Source of the DNA: JAFGXT01 sp963677165
GTDB lineage: Bacteria > Verrucomicrobiota > Lentisphaeria > Victivallales > SZUA-371
DNA length: 64,000 bases
Reading direction: 5' to 3'
Assembly: GCA_963677165.2 (NCBI GenBank)
Contig: CAXXSX010000002.1
Span: forward strand, 5,518,001-5,582,000
The position numbers and the translations under genes were made by a program. The notes under the pieces were generated by a model. The model ran no database searches. It was given only the letters and a program-made list of their open reading frames with translations, and was not told the DNA's origin. Below, piece by piece: positions 7,898 to 17,172 of this stretch (position 1 is its first letter; the number at the start of each line of letters is the position of its first letter).

Positions 7898-10800
7898 TTA
7901 GTGATGAACAGTGTTTGAATACTGGCGATAGATCAACTCAACGGTTTGATAGAGATTCTTAAGCTTATATTTCGCCGTCTGCCTGGCATCAATATAAGGA
8001 ATTTTGCCATTCATCCGGAAAACGCCTCTTTTATCCTCAAGCATAATTTTGCCGTTCTGAACCTTAAGCGAAGCGAACCCAGCCCGAGCCGTCATGATCC
8101 TGATACGGGTAACCGTCAGCATATTGCCGGCAACTTCCGGAAGTTTTCCGTAACGATCCTCCAGTTCCTCTTCAAACTCATCAACCTGCTCCAGTTCCGA
8201 CATATTACTCAACTGCCGGTAAACTTCAATACGGAGCCTCTCACAATTGATGTACTCCGGCGGAAATCCGGCAGCAATCTGATCCTCGCCGGCAACATGG
8301 GCAAAATCAAGAAATTCAATCGACATCTCCACTTCATGAAGAACGTCTACGGCATGTCCTTTCAACTGGGCCACTGTAGACTTCAGCAACTGGCAATATA
8401 GATCAAATCCAATACTATTGATATGACCACTCTGCTCCGCTCCTAATAGATTTCCCGCGCCACGAATTTCCAGGTCCCGCAGCGCCAGTTTAAAACCAGC
8501 CCCCAGATGGGTATAACGTCTGATCGCCGATAACCGCTTACGTGCATCGGAGGTGATGATATTTCCTTTCGGCAGCAGCAACCAGGCATATGCCTGACGG
8601 TTCCAACGTCCCACACGACCGCGAAGTTGGTACAATTCCGCCAAACCAAAACGGTCCGCGCGTTCTATAATCATGGTATTGGCGTTAGGAATATCCAAGC
8701 CGGATTCAATGATCGTAGTACATATCAGCACATCCGTATTTCCAGCGAGAAATTCAGCCATCACTGACTCCAGCTCCGTCTCATCCATCTGACCGTGTCC
8801 TACTCCGAAGCTGATATCCGGCATCAAAGCCCGATATTTATCGGCAACGTCATTAATGGTTTTCACCCGGTTGTGAAGATAGAAAACCTGTCCGCCACGT
8901 TTTACTTCCTGGCGGATCGCATTCTCAACCAACGCGTCATCTTGTTGTGCAACCACCGTATGAACCGGAAGCCTCAAGCTCGGAGCCGTCACGATCGTAC
9001 TAAGATCCCGCACCCCGGACATAGACATATAAAGCGTTCGCGGAATCGGGGTGGCGGTCATCGTAAGAACATCCACGGTAGCACGATAATTTTTCAGCTT
9101 TTCTTTATGCTCAACCCCGAAACGCTGCTCCTCGTCGATAATCACCAATCCCAGCCGGGCAAAATCGATATCGTCCTGAACCAGTCGATGCGTTCCAATC
9201 ACAATATCAATGGATCCGTCCTGAAGGCGCATGATAATATTATTCTGCTCAGCACGACTGCGAAAACGGCTCAACATATCAACGATCACCGGATATCCGG
9301 CAAACCGGTCGCAAAAACTATAATAATGCTGCTGGGCCAGAATCGTTGTCGGCACCAGAATAGCCACCTGTTTTCCGGCCATCACCGCCTTAAACGCGGC
9401 ACGGATGGCAACTTCGGTCTTGCCATATCCCACATCACCGCACAACAGCCTGTCCATCGGCTTGGAAGCACACATATCGCGTTTGATATCTTCGGAAGTT
9501 TTAACCTGATCCGGAGTATCCTCATACGGAAATGAATCCTCAAAAATTCTTTGCTGAACATCATCAGCCGGAAAGGCAAAACCTTCCGCTGAATACCGCA
9601 AAGCCTGAACCTTCAGCATATCCAAAGCAAAAGCCCTGACCGCACGTTCCGCATCGATCTTGGCTTTCATCCAATGATTGCTTCCCAACTTATGAAGCTT
9701 CACCGATCCGGATTTTGCTCCAATATATTTGCTGACCAGCGATGCCTGGAAAACCGGCACATGCACCAACGCCCCGTCACGATACTCCAGCACCATAACT
9801 TCGCGGGTAACGCCTCGCCGTTCAACCTCTTTTATGCCGCGGAATATCCCGATTCCATGAACAATATGCACAACCATATCGCCCTCATCGATATCTGCGC
9901 GAAAAACCTCTTCTCCAGTTGCTTCTGCCAAACTGCGTCGCGGCTGCGGCAAAGCCGAAGCACGTCTTACGGGACGTGCCGCAAAAATCTCTTTCTCCGT
10001 TAAAAACACCAGTTTTTCTGCCGGTAGAATAAGTCCGTGAATAAAATCGCCATGGTCAACAATAATATTTTCGTTATCAAGCTTGTTATCCTGACACCAG
10101 GCGGCAAGATGTTTTCCAGTCTGTTCGTCGCGACCAAGAAGTACCACACGATATCCGGTTTCCAGCCACTGGGATATCTGCTCCACAACCAACTGGCGCA
10201 GTATATCAACACCGTCACCGGCAATTTCGGACGGCATAACTTTGCGCAAATGCGCTACGGCCGGATAACATCCCGCCGGACGCGCACCGGAAACCGCGGC
10301 TGATTCAACTGCGTCAAGCAGACTGAACGCCCGAGTATCGGCGGAAGCAATAACCTTCTGCCAACGGGCTTTCATCGTATCATCACAAAATCTCTCAAGA
10401 TGTTCTTGACAGTCTCCAGGAAAAACGGATAACAGAAAAGGCTGCTCTCTTTCTATATATTCAAGAAAATCTGAAGTATTTTCACCTTCCGCCAGACTGC
10501 TACGCTGAATAATACGATACTCGTTAATTTCCTGGACCGAACGTTGATCTTCCGGTTTAAATTCACGCATGGAGTCAATATCATCTCCCCAAAACTCGAT
10601 CCTTACCGGAAATTCATAAGCGGGAGAAAAAACATCAATGATACCACCGCGCCGGGAGAACTCTCCTTTGGTATAGACTTCAAATTCATCATCATAGTCC
10701 ATTTCCACCAGACGTTCCAGCAATTCCTGGTAGCCAATCCGCATTCCAGTCTCAAGCGTTAATTCGCTGCCAAGAAATTTATCGCGGGACGGCAGAGGAT

Positions 10801-11155
10801 TCAATGCAGCGACAATACTGGTTACAATAATATCGGGACATTCAGCAAGAACCTGATGAATAACTTTAACCCGGTCCGCTTCGTTTTCCGGGATAAAACG
10901 ATTATTTTCCGTTGCCTCCGGCAGATAGACAAACGACTTCTCAATTCCAAGCTCTACACACCAGCGCTCCAAATCAGCGACCAGTTGTTCCGCCTGATCA
11001 GAGTCTGGACAAACCGCAAGAATCGGAACCCGGGCAGCATATGAACATTTAAATAATAGAGGAGCAAGATTTTGCTCCTCCATTTCGGAGTAAAACCTGC
11101 ATGATAAATCACTTTCTGAAAGCCAATCCTTCCAGATTTTTCGCCATTCGGTCAA
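7898..11155 (-). CDS. mfd: Transcription-repair coupling factor Mfd
   Basis: About 1085 residues, close to E. coli Mfd (1148). It displaces stalled RNA polymerase and recruits UvrA. Order of domains: UvrB-like N-terminal region, RNA-polymerase-interacting CarD-like domain (DMVVHIVHGIGIFRGI), superfamily 2 translocase with Walker A GDVGYGKTE, DEEQRFG Walker B, TATPIPRTL, QLRGRVGR motif VI, and the C-terminal TRCF domain. Start choice: the longest frame begins at a TTG at 11200, but the best promoter (11203-11232) would initiate at about 11196; the TTG at 11155 with GGTG upstream fits better. No ATG is available before about residue 40. Confidence 0.93.
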   Translation of the reverse strand: MTEWRKIWKDWLSESDLSCRFYSEMEEQNLAPLLFKCSYAARVPILAVCPDSDQAEQLVADLERWCVELGIEKSFVYLPEATENNRFIPENEADRVKVIHQVLAECPDIIVTSIVAALNPLPSRDKFLGSELTLETGMRIGYQELLERLVEMDYDDEFEVYTKGEFSRRGGIIDVFSPAYEFPVRIEFWGDDIDSMREFKPEDQRSVQEINEYRIIQRSSLAEGENTSDFLEYIEREQPFLLSVFPGDCQEHLERFCDDTMKARWQKVIASADTRAFSLLDAVESAAVSGARPAGCYPAVAHLRKVMPSEIAGDGVDILRQLVVEQISQWLETGYRVVLLGRDEQTGKHLAAWCQDNKLDNENIIVDHGDFIHGLILPAEKLVFLTEKEIFAARPVRRASALPQPRRSLAEATGEEVFRADIDEGDMVVHIVHGIGIFRGIKEVERRGVTREVMVLEYRDGALVHVPVFQASLVSKYIGAKSGSVKLHKLGSNHWMKAKIDAERAVRAFALDMLKVQALRYSAEGFAFPADDVQQRIFEDSFPYEDTPDQVKTSEDIKRDMCASKPMDRLLCGDVGYGKTEVAIRAAFKAVMAGKQVAILVPTTILAQQHYYSFCDRFAGYPVIVDMLSRFRSRAEQNNIIMRLQDGSIDIVIGTHRLVQDDIDFARLGLVIIDEEQRFGVEHKEKLKNYRATVDVLTMTATPIPRTLYMSMSGVRDLSTIVTAPSLRLPVHTVVAQQDDALVENAIRQEVKRGGQVFYLHNRVKTINDVADKYRALMPDISFGVGHGQMDETELESVMAEFLAGNTDVLICTTIIESGLDIPNANTMIIERADRFGLAELYQLRGRVGRWNRQAYAWLLLPKGNIITSDARKRLSAIRRYTHLGAGFKLALRDLEIRGAGNLLGAEQSGHINSIGFDLYCQLLKSTVAQLKGHAVDVLHEVEMSIEFLDFAHVAGEDQIAAGFPPEYINCERLRIEVYRQLSNMSELEQVDEFEEELEDRYGKLPEVAGNMLTVTRIRIMTARAGFASLKVQNGKIMLEDKRGVFRMNGKIPYIDARQTAKYKLKNLYQTVELIYRQYSNTVHH

Positions 11156-11202
11156 AATTTCACCACTTTTATAAAACAATACTTGACTTTTAAGGATCAA
11201 GC

Positions 11203-11232
11203 AATATATTCACATTTTGTTTTGTTTGACAA
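11203..11232 (-). promoter_or_regulatory. Candidate mfd promoter
   Basis: On the minus strand TTGTCA (11232-11227), 18-bp spacer, TATATT (11208-11203). The predicted +1 lies inside the longest possible mfd frame, which argues for the internal TTG start at 11155. The -35 overlaps a plus-strand TTGACA. Confidence 0.45.
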
Positions 11233-11245
11233 GACAGGGCTATTT

Positions 11246-11274
11246 TTGTCTCTGTTTCTCAATAATATTATAAG
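11246..11274 (+). promoter_or_regulatory. Candidate sigma-factor gene promoter
   Basis: TTGTCT (11246-11251), 17-bp spacer, TATAAG (11269-11274), about 57 nt before the ATG at 11331. It is back to back with the mfd promoter. Confidence 0.35.
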
Positions 11275-11330
11275 AAAAACCGGCTGATTACAACATTTAA
11301 ATTACATTAAAAATACATTTTTTTTAAACT

Positions 11331-12365
11331 ATGGCAAGTTCGACAAAGAAAACCAGGTTAAATTTGGATAACGTATCTGAAGAAGAAATCGACGAAGCGT
11401 TGATTGAAAAAGCGGAAAAAGCAATCCGCAAGAAAGATTCGAAAAAAACCAAAAAACCTGTTACAAAAACTGAAAAAGACGCGGAACGCGCAAGTGCACT
11501 CGACGAAAACACAGAGCAGTTGCCATCCAAAAATGACACCATGAAAGTCTACATGCAGGATATCGGTCAGATATCGCTGGTGTCGAAAGAGGAAGAAGTC
11601 GAACTGGCCGACGCGATCCACAGTAATAATGAAATGGCTCACGATGAAGCTCGTGCAGTCCTGATCAAAGCCAACCTGCGACTGGTAGTAAAAATCGCAC
11701 ACGATTTTAAGGGCCTCGGATTGCCGTTATTGGACCTGATTTCCGAAGGGAATATCGGTCTGATGCGCGCGGTTGAAAAATTCGATCCGTCAAAAGGTGC
11801 GAAATTCAGTTCCTACGCGGCATGGTGGATCAAACAATCAATGCGCCGTGCTCTCGCCAATCAAAGCCGAACGATTCGTATCCCAGTTCAGTCTGCGGGC
11901 AAGATCAATAAGATCAAATCCGTTAGAATGAAATTGGCAGAAGAGTTGGGACGTGAACCGACAGACGCGGAAATAGCAGATCATCTTGACTTCAGCGAAC
12001 GTACCGTTGCCGGTTTGAGACTGGCTGATCTCCGTACTTTTTCGCTGCATGATCCGATCCAACAGGGCGAAGACGGCGAATTTCAGGATATCATTCCTGA
12101 CCGCGGCGCCCAGACTCCTGACCGTATTCTTGGTGATGTGGAATCAGTTGACCGTTTGTTAAATCTTTTGGATACGCTTGAAGAACGCGAAAAGATGATT
12201 CTGAAAATGCGTTTTGGTCTTGACGGACAGCATCCACGCACTTTGGAAGAAGTCAGTCAGGAAATCGGCAGAACTCGTGAACGTGTCCGCCAGATTCAGA
12301 ATCAGGCGTTGTCAAAATTAAGATCATTACTGGCTGACGAAGCTGACTTCGTCAACGATAAATAA
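11331..12365 (+). CDS. rpoD: RpoD-type sigma-70 factor
   Basis: 344 residues, soluble. A Lys-rich acidic N-terminal extension (about 1-66) replaces region 1.1. Region 1.2 (VYMQDIGQISLVSKEEE), region 2 (LRLVVKIAHDFKG ... LISEGNIGLMRAVEKFDP ... FSSYAAWWIKQSMRRAL), region 3 and region 4 (LEEREKMILKMRFGL ... GRTRERVRQIQNQALSKLR) are complete. Region 2.4 and 4.2 sequences are those of primary or group 2 factors. It is shorter than most RpoD proteins, so it could be the housekeeping factor of a PVC bacterium or an RpoS-like group 2 paralogue. There is no good ribosome binding site before the ATG. It is followed by rpsU. Confidence 0.88.
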   Translation: MASSTKKTRLNLDNVSEEEIDEALIEKAEKAIRKKDSKKTKKPVTKTEKDAERASALDENTEQLPSKNDTMKVYMQDIGQISLVSKEEEVELADAIHSNNEMAHDEARAVLIKANLRLVVKIAHDFKGLGLPLLDLISEGNIGLMRAVEKFDPSKGAKFSSYAAWWIKQSMRRALANQSRTIRIPVQSAGKINKIKSVRMKLAEELGREPTDAEIADHLDFSERTVAGLRLADLRTFSLHDPIQQGEDGEFQDIIPDRGAQTPDRILGDVESVDRLLNLLDTLEEREKMILKMRFGLDGQHPRTLEEVSQEIGRTRERVRQIQNQALSKLRSLLADEADFVNDK

Positions 12366-12415
12366 TCATTTATTTTATATTGAACTATAAACATCCGAAG
12401 GGGGTGAATTAAATA

Positions 12416-12589
12416 ATGGAAGCAACTGAAGTACGCTTGAAAAAAGGTGAAGCTATCGACCGCGCACTGCGCCGTCTGAAGAAAAAGCTCGACAAAGAAG
12501 GCACACTCAAGGAACTGCGTAACCGCAGACACTATGAAAAGCCGAGCGAACAGAAGCGCCGGGCCAAACGTCAGGGAAAAAGACGTTAA
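12416..12589 (+). CDS. rpsU: 30S ribosomal protein S21
   Basis: 57 residues, highly basic. EVRLKKGEAIDRALRRLKKK and ELRNRRHYEKPSEQKRRAK are the diagnostic S21 blocks. S21 helps position mRNA near the anti-Shine-Dalgarno end of 16S rRNA. A strong GAAGGGGGTGA precedes the ATG by about 8 nt. The gene sits 50 nt after the sigma factor gene and before an intrinsic terminator, so the two may be cotranscribed; the link of rpsU with a primary sigma factor recalls the E. coli rpsU-dnaG-rpoD operon without dnaG. Confidence 0.95.
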   Translation: MEATEVRLKKGEAIDRALRRLKKKLDKEGTLKELRNRRHYEKPSEQKRRAKRQGKRR

Positions 12590-12612
12590 TCCCAGTGTTA
12601 TGTTGATCAATG

Positions 12613-12640
12613 AAAGGCGTCTGTACCCAGACGCCTTTTT
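12613..12640 (+). terminator. Intrinsic terminator after rpsU
   Basis: Perfect 11-bp stem AAAGGCGTCTG/CAGACGCCTTT with a 4-nt loop (TACC), the right arm running into T5. Confidence 0.9.
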
Positions 12641-12676
12641 AGTTCCACAATCGTAACCCTTTTATACGGAACAGCT

Positions 12677-13837
12677 ATGCAATCCGAAGATCAAATTAAA
12701 GCCCCAGTTCCTATAACAAAGCGTAGAGCTGGTATTTATAAGGTTCTTGATAAATATATCCTGCGCGAATTCATGATTCCTTTTACTTTGCTGATCCTGG
12801 CATTTGTCATACTTTTTGTCATCGGTGATATTTTTAATGATCTTGAAGACTTTCTTTCAAGTCATCATAAAGCCGCAACAGTAGCAAATACCTTTATATA
12901 TTTTCTCTTAAAAATTCCGGGAAACATTCGTTTCATCCTGCCAATTACCGTACTGCTTTCATGCATGTACACCATGGCTAACTTCGGAAAAAACATGGAA
13001 ATAACCGCCATGCGTTCTTCGGGAATCTCACTAATGCGATGCGGAGGCTCCATTTTCATGGTTGGACTTATTGTAACCATGGTGCTATTTGCACTAAATG
13101 AAAAAGTCGTTCCAGCCACGGAACGCCAAGCCTTTATACTCCTGAAACGGGTATCAAAAGGCGATATTAGAATTCGACAAATGTATCAAATGCTTTCTTT
13201 CCGCAGTCCGGATAAAAAACGTACCTGGCTGTTTGAGTTTTTCAGTAATGATGGAGAACACCAGAATGTTACCGTCAAATTTCATCGTGAAGACGGAATG
13301 CTGGACTGGGACCTGCATGCAAAGTACGCAAAATATACGCCGAAAGGGTGGCTCTTTAAAGATGTGGTTACCACCAAGTACAGTAAAGACGGCCTGATGC
13401 CCAAAAGTCCGGTCAAGCATGCTGAAATGCTGATTCCGCTCAAAGACATTCCAGAAACGCCGAACCAAATTTCCGATTCAATCAAGCCGCCGGAAGAATT
13501 ACCGTCGTGGTCAATTTTCCGTTTGCTTGCAACCACAGACAATATGGCTGAACAATGTAAAAATATTTATTTAACCACACTGTTTTATCGTCTGGCTTTT
13601 CCGTGGTCATGCTTTCTTGCGGTTTTTCTTGGAATACCACTGGCGACCAAGAACGAACGTTCCGGAATTTTTATGGCAATAATTACAGCCGTTGTAGTAA
13701 TTGTAGTTTACCAGATCACTACTCATATTTTCCTGATTATGGGGAAACAGGGACACCTGAATCCGCTGATCGCGGGCTTGTCTCCGACAATTGCTTTTAT
13801 CATATATGGCTGGTATAATGTTGTAAAACGGGTTTGA
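12677..13837 (+). CDS. LptF/LptG-family permease (YjgP/YjgQ), lipopolysaccharide export
   Basis: 386 residues. The N-terminus LDKYILREFMIPF is the family signature. About three membrane segments (roughly 36-56, 77-100, 122-142) precede a periplasmic beta-jellyroll region (about 160-285, MYQMLSFRSPDKK ... LHAKYAKYTPKGW) and three C-terminal segments follow. LptF/G with LptB pull lipopolysaccharide out of the inner membrane. Only one of the pair is present here; F versus G cannot be settled by eye. First gene of a tight run (12677-16257); GGAAC lies before the ATG. Confidence 0.85.
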   Translation: MQSEDQIKAPVPITKRRAGIYKVLDKYILREFMIPFTLLILAFVILFVIGDIFNDLEDFLSSHHKAATVANTFIYFLLKIPGNIRFILPITVLLSCMYTMANFGKNMEITAMRSSGISLMRCGGSIFMVGLIVTMVLFALNEKVVPATERQAFILLKRVSKGDIRIRQMYQMLSFRSPDKKRTWLFEFFSNDGEHQNVTVKFHREDGMLDWDLHAKYAKYTPKGWLFKDVVTTKYSKDGLMPKSPVKHAEMLIPLKDIPETPNQISDSIKPPEELPSWSIFRLLATTDNMAEQCKNIYLTTLFYRLAFPWSCFLAVFLGIPLATKNERSGIFMAIITAVVVIVVYQITTHIFLIMGKQGHLNPLIAGLSPTIAFIIYGWYNVVKRV

Positions 13838-13845
13838 AGTAAGCG

Positions 13846-14061
13846 ATGGCGGCAAAAAAGAAAAGCACAGGAAAGCTGATGCTGTGGATCATTGTTCCTC
13901 TGCTGGGAATCAATGCCTATGCCTACTGGCAACTGACAAAATCTGCAGAGCATTGGGGGCTGCAATTATTCGGTTCGATAACTGACGGCCTCACCCAGTT
14001 GGCATTGATTTTGGCGGTAAATACTGCTGTTATTATTGTTTTGTCAATTATAAAGCGTTAA
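13846..14061 (+). CDS. Small two-helix membrane protein
   Basis: 71 residues: basic start MAAKKKSTGK, hydrophobic segment LMLWIIVPLLGINAYAYW, a short polar linker, then LALILAVNTAVIIVLSIIK. No family recognised. It lies 8 nt after the Lpt permease and before AMMECR1, so it is in the same transcript; it could be a membrane accessory protein. Codon use agrees with a real gene. Confidence 0.65.
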   Translation: MAAKKKSTGKLMLWIIVPLLGINAYAYWQLTKSAEHWGLQLFGSITDGLTQLALILAVNTAVIIVLSIIKR

Positions 14062-14079
14062 TCAAAAATGGGGGACGCG

Positions 14080-14646
14080 ATGAAAGCTGAAGACATCTAC
14101 TCGGAAGATCAAAAAACTACTATTCTGAAGTTTATCCGCTCTGTAATCGAATGCCGGCTGGCTGGAGAAAAACTACCGTCTCTGGAAGAAGGTATCCCAA
14201 ATATGGACACCCTCGGTTCCTGTTTCGTTACGCTCCACACCGCCACTGGTGCCCTTCGCGGCTGCATTGGCAATATCGCACCGACAGAAAACCTTGGAGC
14301 AAATATTAGAACCAATGCAATAAATGCCGCTTTCAGGGATCCGAGATTCCGTCCGGTCAACACGAAAGATGAACTTGATTCGTTAAAAATTGAAATCTCG
14401 ATCCTCACGCCAATGGAAGACATTAATTCTGTTGATGAATTTGAGATCGGACGACACGGTATTCTGTTGATACTGCAAGGACGCTCCTCGGTATTTCTCC
14501 CGCAGGTAGCTCCTGAGCAAGGGTGGGACAAACCTACAACATTACAGCATTTGTCAATGAAAGCCGGATTTCCGCCCAATGCCTGGCAGGACCCGTCAGC
14601 GCGCTTCCGGGTATTCGAAGCCGTAGTATTTTCCGAACCGGAATGA
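14080..14646 (+). CDS. AMMECR1 domain protein
   Basis: 188 residues matching the AMMECR1 fold throughout: the signature LRGCIG, then NAINAAFRDPRF, KIEISILTPM, GRHGILLI, LPQVAPEQGWD and the FRVFEAVVF end. The family is conserved in all domains but its function is not firmly known; bacterial copies are often next to MEMO1-like or radical-SAM genes, not the case here. The ATG at 14080 is chosen over the one 12 nt upstream because GGGGGA then sits just before it. Confidence 0.88.
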   Translation: MKAEDIYSEDQKTTILKFIRSVIECRLAGEKLPSLEEGIPNMDTLGSCFVTLHTATGALRGCIGNIAPTENLGANIRTNAINAAFRDPRFRPVNTKDELDSLKIEISILTPMEDINSVDEFEIGRHGILLILQGRSSVFLPQVAPEQGWDKPTTLQHLSMKAGFPPNAWQDPSARFRVFEAVVFSEPE

Positions 14647-14652
14647 TATTGA

Positions 14653-16257
14653 ATGGCGCAGTTTCTTTATAAAAACTTCAAGCTCCCTGTAAGCAGAATA
14701 AAATCGGACGAAACCGATCTGGACCGCAATCTAAAATACTATGCGGCTTCAGCGCTCAAGTTGCCTGAAGGGCTCATAAAGGATTACACGATACAAAACA
14801 AAAGCATTGATGCCCGAACTAAAGGCAAACCATGCTTTATCTATACGCTTATACTTGATCTTGAATGGAACAAGAATTATCCGCCGCGCGGTTGTGAATC
14901 ATATAAACCTGCACTTTCCCCAACCACCAGTAAAATTGCAGGAAAAACGACTCTTCCCAAACATCCGCTGGTTATCGGTACCGGTCCGGCCGGACTTCTT
15001 ACGGCTTTGACCCTGGCGCGGGCAGGATGTGAACCGGTTGTGATCGACCGTGGATTTGACGTAGAACGTCGCGGCAAAGATATCGACAATTTTTATTCTA
15101 CCAGGAAACTGAATACGGAGAGCAACTTTCTGTACGGCGAAGGCGGCGCAGGCACTTACTCAGACGGAAAACTCTACACTCGAAAAAGAGCCCCGGAAAT
15201 CCTGGATATTCTGAAAATATTCACTGATGCCGGAGCCCCATCTGAAATCATGTACCTGAAACGTCCGCATATCGGTTCCGACCTACTGCCCGTGATGGTA
15301 GCCAATATCCGTAAGGAAGTCGAAGCCCTCGGTGGACAATATCTCTGGGGCAGAAATGTTACCGAGGTAACGTCAAAAGACGGAAAATTCACCGGCGTAA
15401 CGTTCTCAAACGGCGAGACCATCACCGGTCCGGCAGCGTTCCTGGGATTTGGACTAAGCGCACGGGAACTGATCGGCAACCTTATCTCAGCCGGAATCGA
15501 TTATGAATTTAAAGGCTTTCAGCTAGGAGTCCGAATCGAACATCCTCAGTCGATGATCAATCACAACCAGTATGGATTAAAACACGACAGACCTCCGTTT
15601 CTAGGAGCGGCGGAATATAATTTCGTAAGCCGCTCCAAGGACAGCAACATCCGTGGGATCAGCACATTCTGTATGTGTCCCGGTGGAGAAATCGTACCGT
15701 CAACGGCATTGGAGGACCATCTTTCAACCAACGGCATGAGTCGTTACCGCCGTGATCAGGAATTTGCCAACTCCTGCCTGATTGCCACGTTTCACGCAGA
15801 AGAACTTGCCGCCTCAAACAAAATATTTGAATTTATCGGTGAACTGGAACGCCAGGCCTTTACTCTTGGCGGTGGGAATTATACCGCTCCGGCTCAGGAT
15901 GCCGAAGGCTTTTTGCGCGGCGAAGCATCATTAAAAAATAAAAAAGGCAGTTACCGTTTCGGCATGACCCCTGCCCGTCTTGATGAATTGCTACCGGAAC
16001 CAGCTGTCAATGCAATGCGAACCGGACTGATGCAGTTTGACCGACAATGCCACGGATTTATTAAACACGGCAGACTGGTTGGAATTGAAACACATATTTC
16101 CAGTCCGGTAAGATTTATAAGGAATCTGGAGTCATTGGAAAGTTCGTTGTCAGGACTGTATATTACCGGAGAAGGAGCAGGATACGCGGGCGGTATTATG
16201 TCCGCCGCGGTCGACGGCAAACGTGCAGCCGAGACGTGGTTAAAGAGTAAAATATAA
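14653..16257 (+). CDS. FAD-dependent oxidoreductase of the COG2509 type
   Basis: 534 residues. An N-terminal domain of about 95 residues (typical of the COG2509 family of uncharacterised FAD-dependent dehydrogenases) leads into a Rossmann dinucleotide fold with VIGTGPAGLLTALTLARAG, then FDVERRGKDI and the C-terminal FAD contact SGLYITGEGAGYAGGIMSAAVDG. NFLYGEGGAGTYSDGKLYTR is the characteristic family motif. Substrate unknown. It lies 6 nt after AMMECR1, end of the lpt-AMMECR1 run. Confidence 0.85.
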   Translation: MAQFLYKNFKLPVSRIKSDETDLDRNLKYYAASALKLPEGLIKDYTIQNKSIDARTKGKPCFIYTLILDLEWNKNYPPRGCESYKPALSPTTSKIAGKTTLPKHPLVIGTGPAGLLTALTLARAGCEPVVIDRGFDVERRGKDIDNFYSTRKLNTESNFLYGEGGAGTYSDGKLYTRKRAPEILDILKIFTDAGAPSEIMYLKRPHIGSDLLPVMVANIRKEVEALGGQYLWGRNVTEVTSKDGKFTGVTFSNGETITGPAAFLGFGLSARELIGNLISAGIDYEFKGFQLGVRIEHPQSMINHNQYGLKHDRPPFLGAAEYNFVSRSKDSNIRGISTFCMCPGGEIVPSTALEDHLSTNGMSRYRRDQEFANSCLIATFHAEELAASNKIFEFIGELERQAFTLGGGNYTAPAQDAEGFLRGEASLKNKKGSYRFGMTPARLDELLPEPAVNAMRTGLMQFDRQCHGFIKHGRLVGIETHISSPVRFIRNLESLESSLSGLYITGEGAGYAGGIMSAAVDGKRAAETWLKSKI

Positions 16258-16262
16258 ATGTT

Positions 16263-16352
16263 GCGCAGCAACTACTTCGCGCCGGGTCGTACCCGGTCGC
16301 CCTCCGGCGATAGAGGAGTAGCTGCGCGGTAATGAGCGCTCGCCGAAGGCGA
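16263..16352. repeat. Cloverleaf-like palindromic element
   Basis: Outer stem GCGCAGC/GCTGCGC (16263-16269/16321-16327) is extended by TACT/AGTA after a 3-nt bulge. It encloses CCGGGT-cgt-ACCCGG (16282-16296) and TCGCC-ctcc-GGCGA (16297-16310). The TCGCC/GGCGA stem recurs with a gaa loop at 16340-16352. GC-rich against its surroundings. It fills the gap between the FAD protein and the HNH gene; possibly a REP-type repeat or a structured RNA. Confidence 0.6.
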
Positions 16353-16511
16353 AATTGTATTTGAAAACTTTACGGTCATGTGACGATAAAGCGGAAAATG
16401 TTTTTTATGGAGCGGGCGGAGCGATGCGGAATAAAAAAATTTTACGGGTGATTGACACGGCCCCAAAACATTAGATTTGAGCGTTAAGTGTAAATAACAC
16501 AGGGACATAAC

Positions 16512-16832
16512 ATGTCAGACGACTGGATAGAAATAAAACGTGACGAAAAGCACATCAACCGCGAACGCCAGAAGGCCCGCGAACTGCGCAATTCCCAGTG
16601 GTGGAAAGATCAGCTGGCAAAGGGTACCTGTCACTATTGTGGAGAAAAATTTCCGCCGGAAGAACTGACCATGGACCATATTCTTCCGGTTGTACGCGGC
16701 GGCAAAAGCAACAAAGGCAATGTCGTTGTCTGCTGTAAAGAATGCAACAACGAGAAAAAATACCTCACTCCGGCAGAAATGATTCTGCGCCAGATGGAAA
16801 AAGAACAGCAGAAAAAAGACCAGTCATCGTAA
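16512..16832 (+). CDS. HNH endonuclease-like protein
   Basis: 106 residues. CHYCGEKFPPEELTMDHILP is the zinc-bound HNH core (Cys-x2-Cys, Asp-His), followed by RGGKSNKGNVVVCCKECNNEKK with the second Cys pair and the Asn/His positions. The flanks are charged helices with no further domain. Small free-standing HNH proteins occur in phages, mobile elements and as chromosomal nucleases of unknown role; 'McrA-like' is as far as the sequence allows. AGGGA lies 7 nt before the ATG. Neighbouring palindromes and repeats suggest an accessory region. Confidence 0.85.
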   Translation: MSDDWIEIKRDEKHINRERQKARELRNSQWWKDQLAKGTCHYCGEKFPPEELTMDHILPVVRGGKSNKGNVVVCCKECNNEKKYLTPAEMILRQMEKEQQKKDQSS

Positions 16833-17031
16833 GATCATTTTCATATTAGTCCCGTTTTATAGTAATACCGTGCATCGAAAGTACATGACACCATTATGCG
16901 GGTGGCACAAAATACATTAGCGACAGAAAATGGTACTAAAAAATCATTTTAACGAGGGGTTTTGAGAAAATGCATGTATTTTAGCACAAAAAATGATATT
17001 ATAAGCATCTGACATTAACCTTAATGGATGA

Positions 17032-17071
17032 CCCCAATATTAAGACCCCAATATTAAGCCCAAATATTAAG
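17032..17071 (+). repeat. Left cluster of three CCCCAATATTAAG repeats
   Basis: Units at 17032-17044, 17046-17058 (identical) and 17059-17071 (CCCAAATATTAAG). The same unit recurs in opposite orientation at 18101-18146, on the other side of the orphan gene. The rest of 16833-17172 has no gene, but 17058-17195 is an open frame without a start that looks coding (see findings). Confidence 0.85.
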
Positions 17072-17172
17072 TTATTTAAATGTAAGCCAAGAAATCCCGG
17101 AAGAACGTGATCATAGAACCGGAGGTTTTGTTGACTATCCATATATGAAAATCATATCAGGACCTTTTACTA

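Noticed and set aside
12302..12610. Minus-strand hydrophobic frame of 102 codons
   Set aside because: It is the shadow of the end of the sigma factor gene and of rpsU, which is clearly real on the plus strand.
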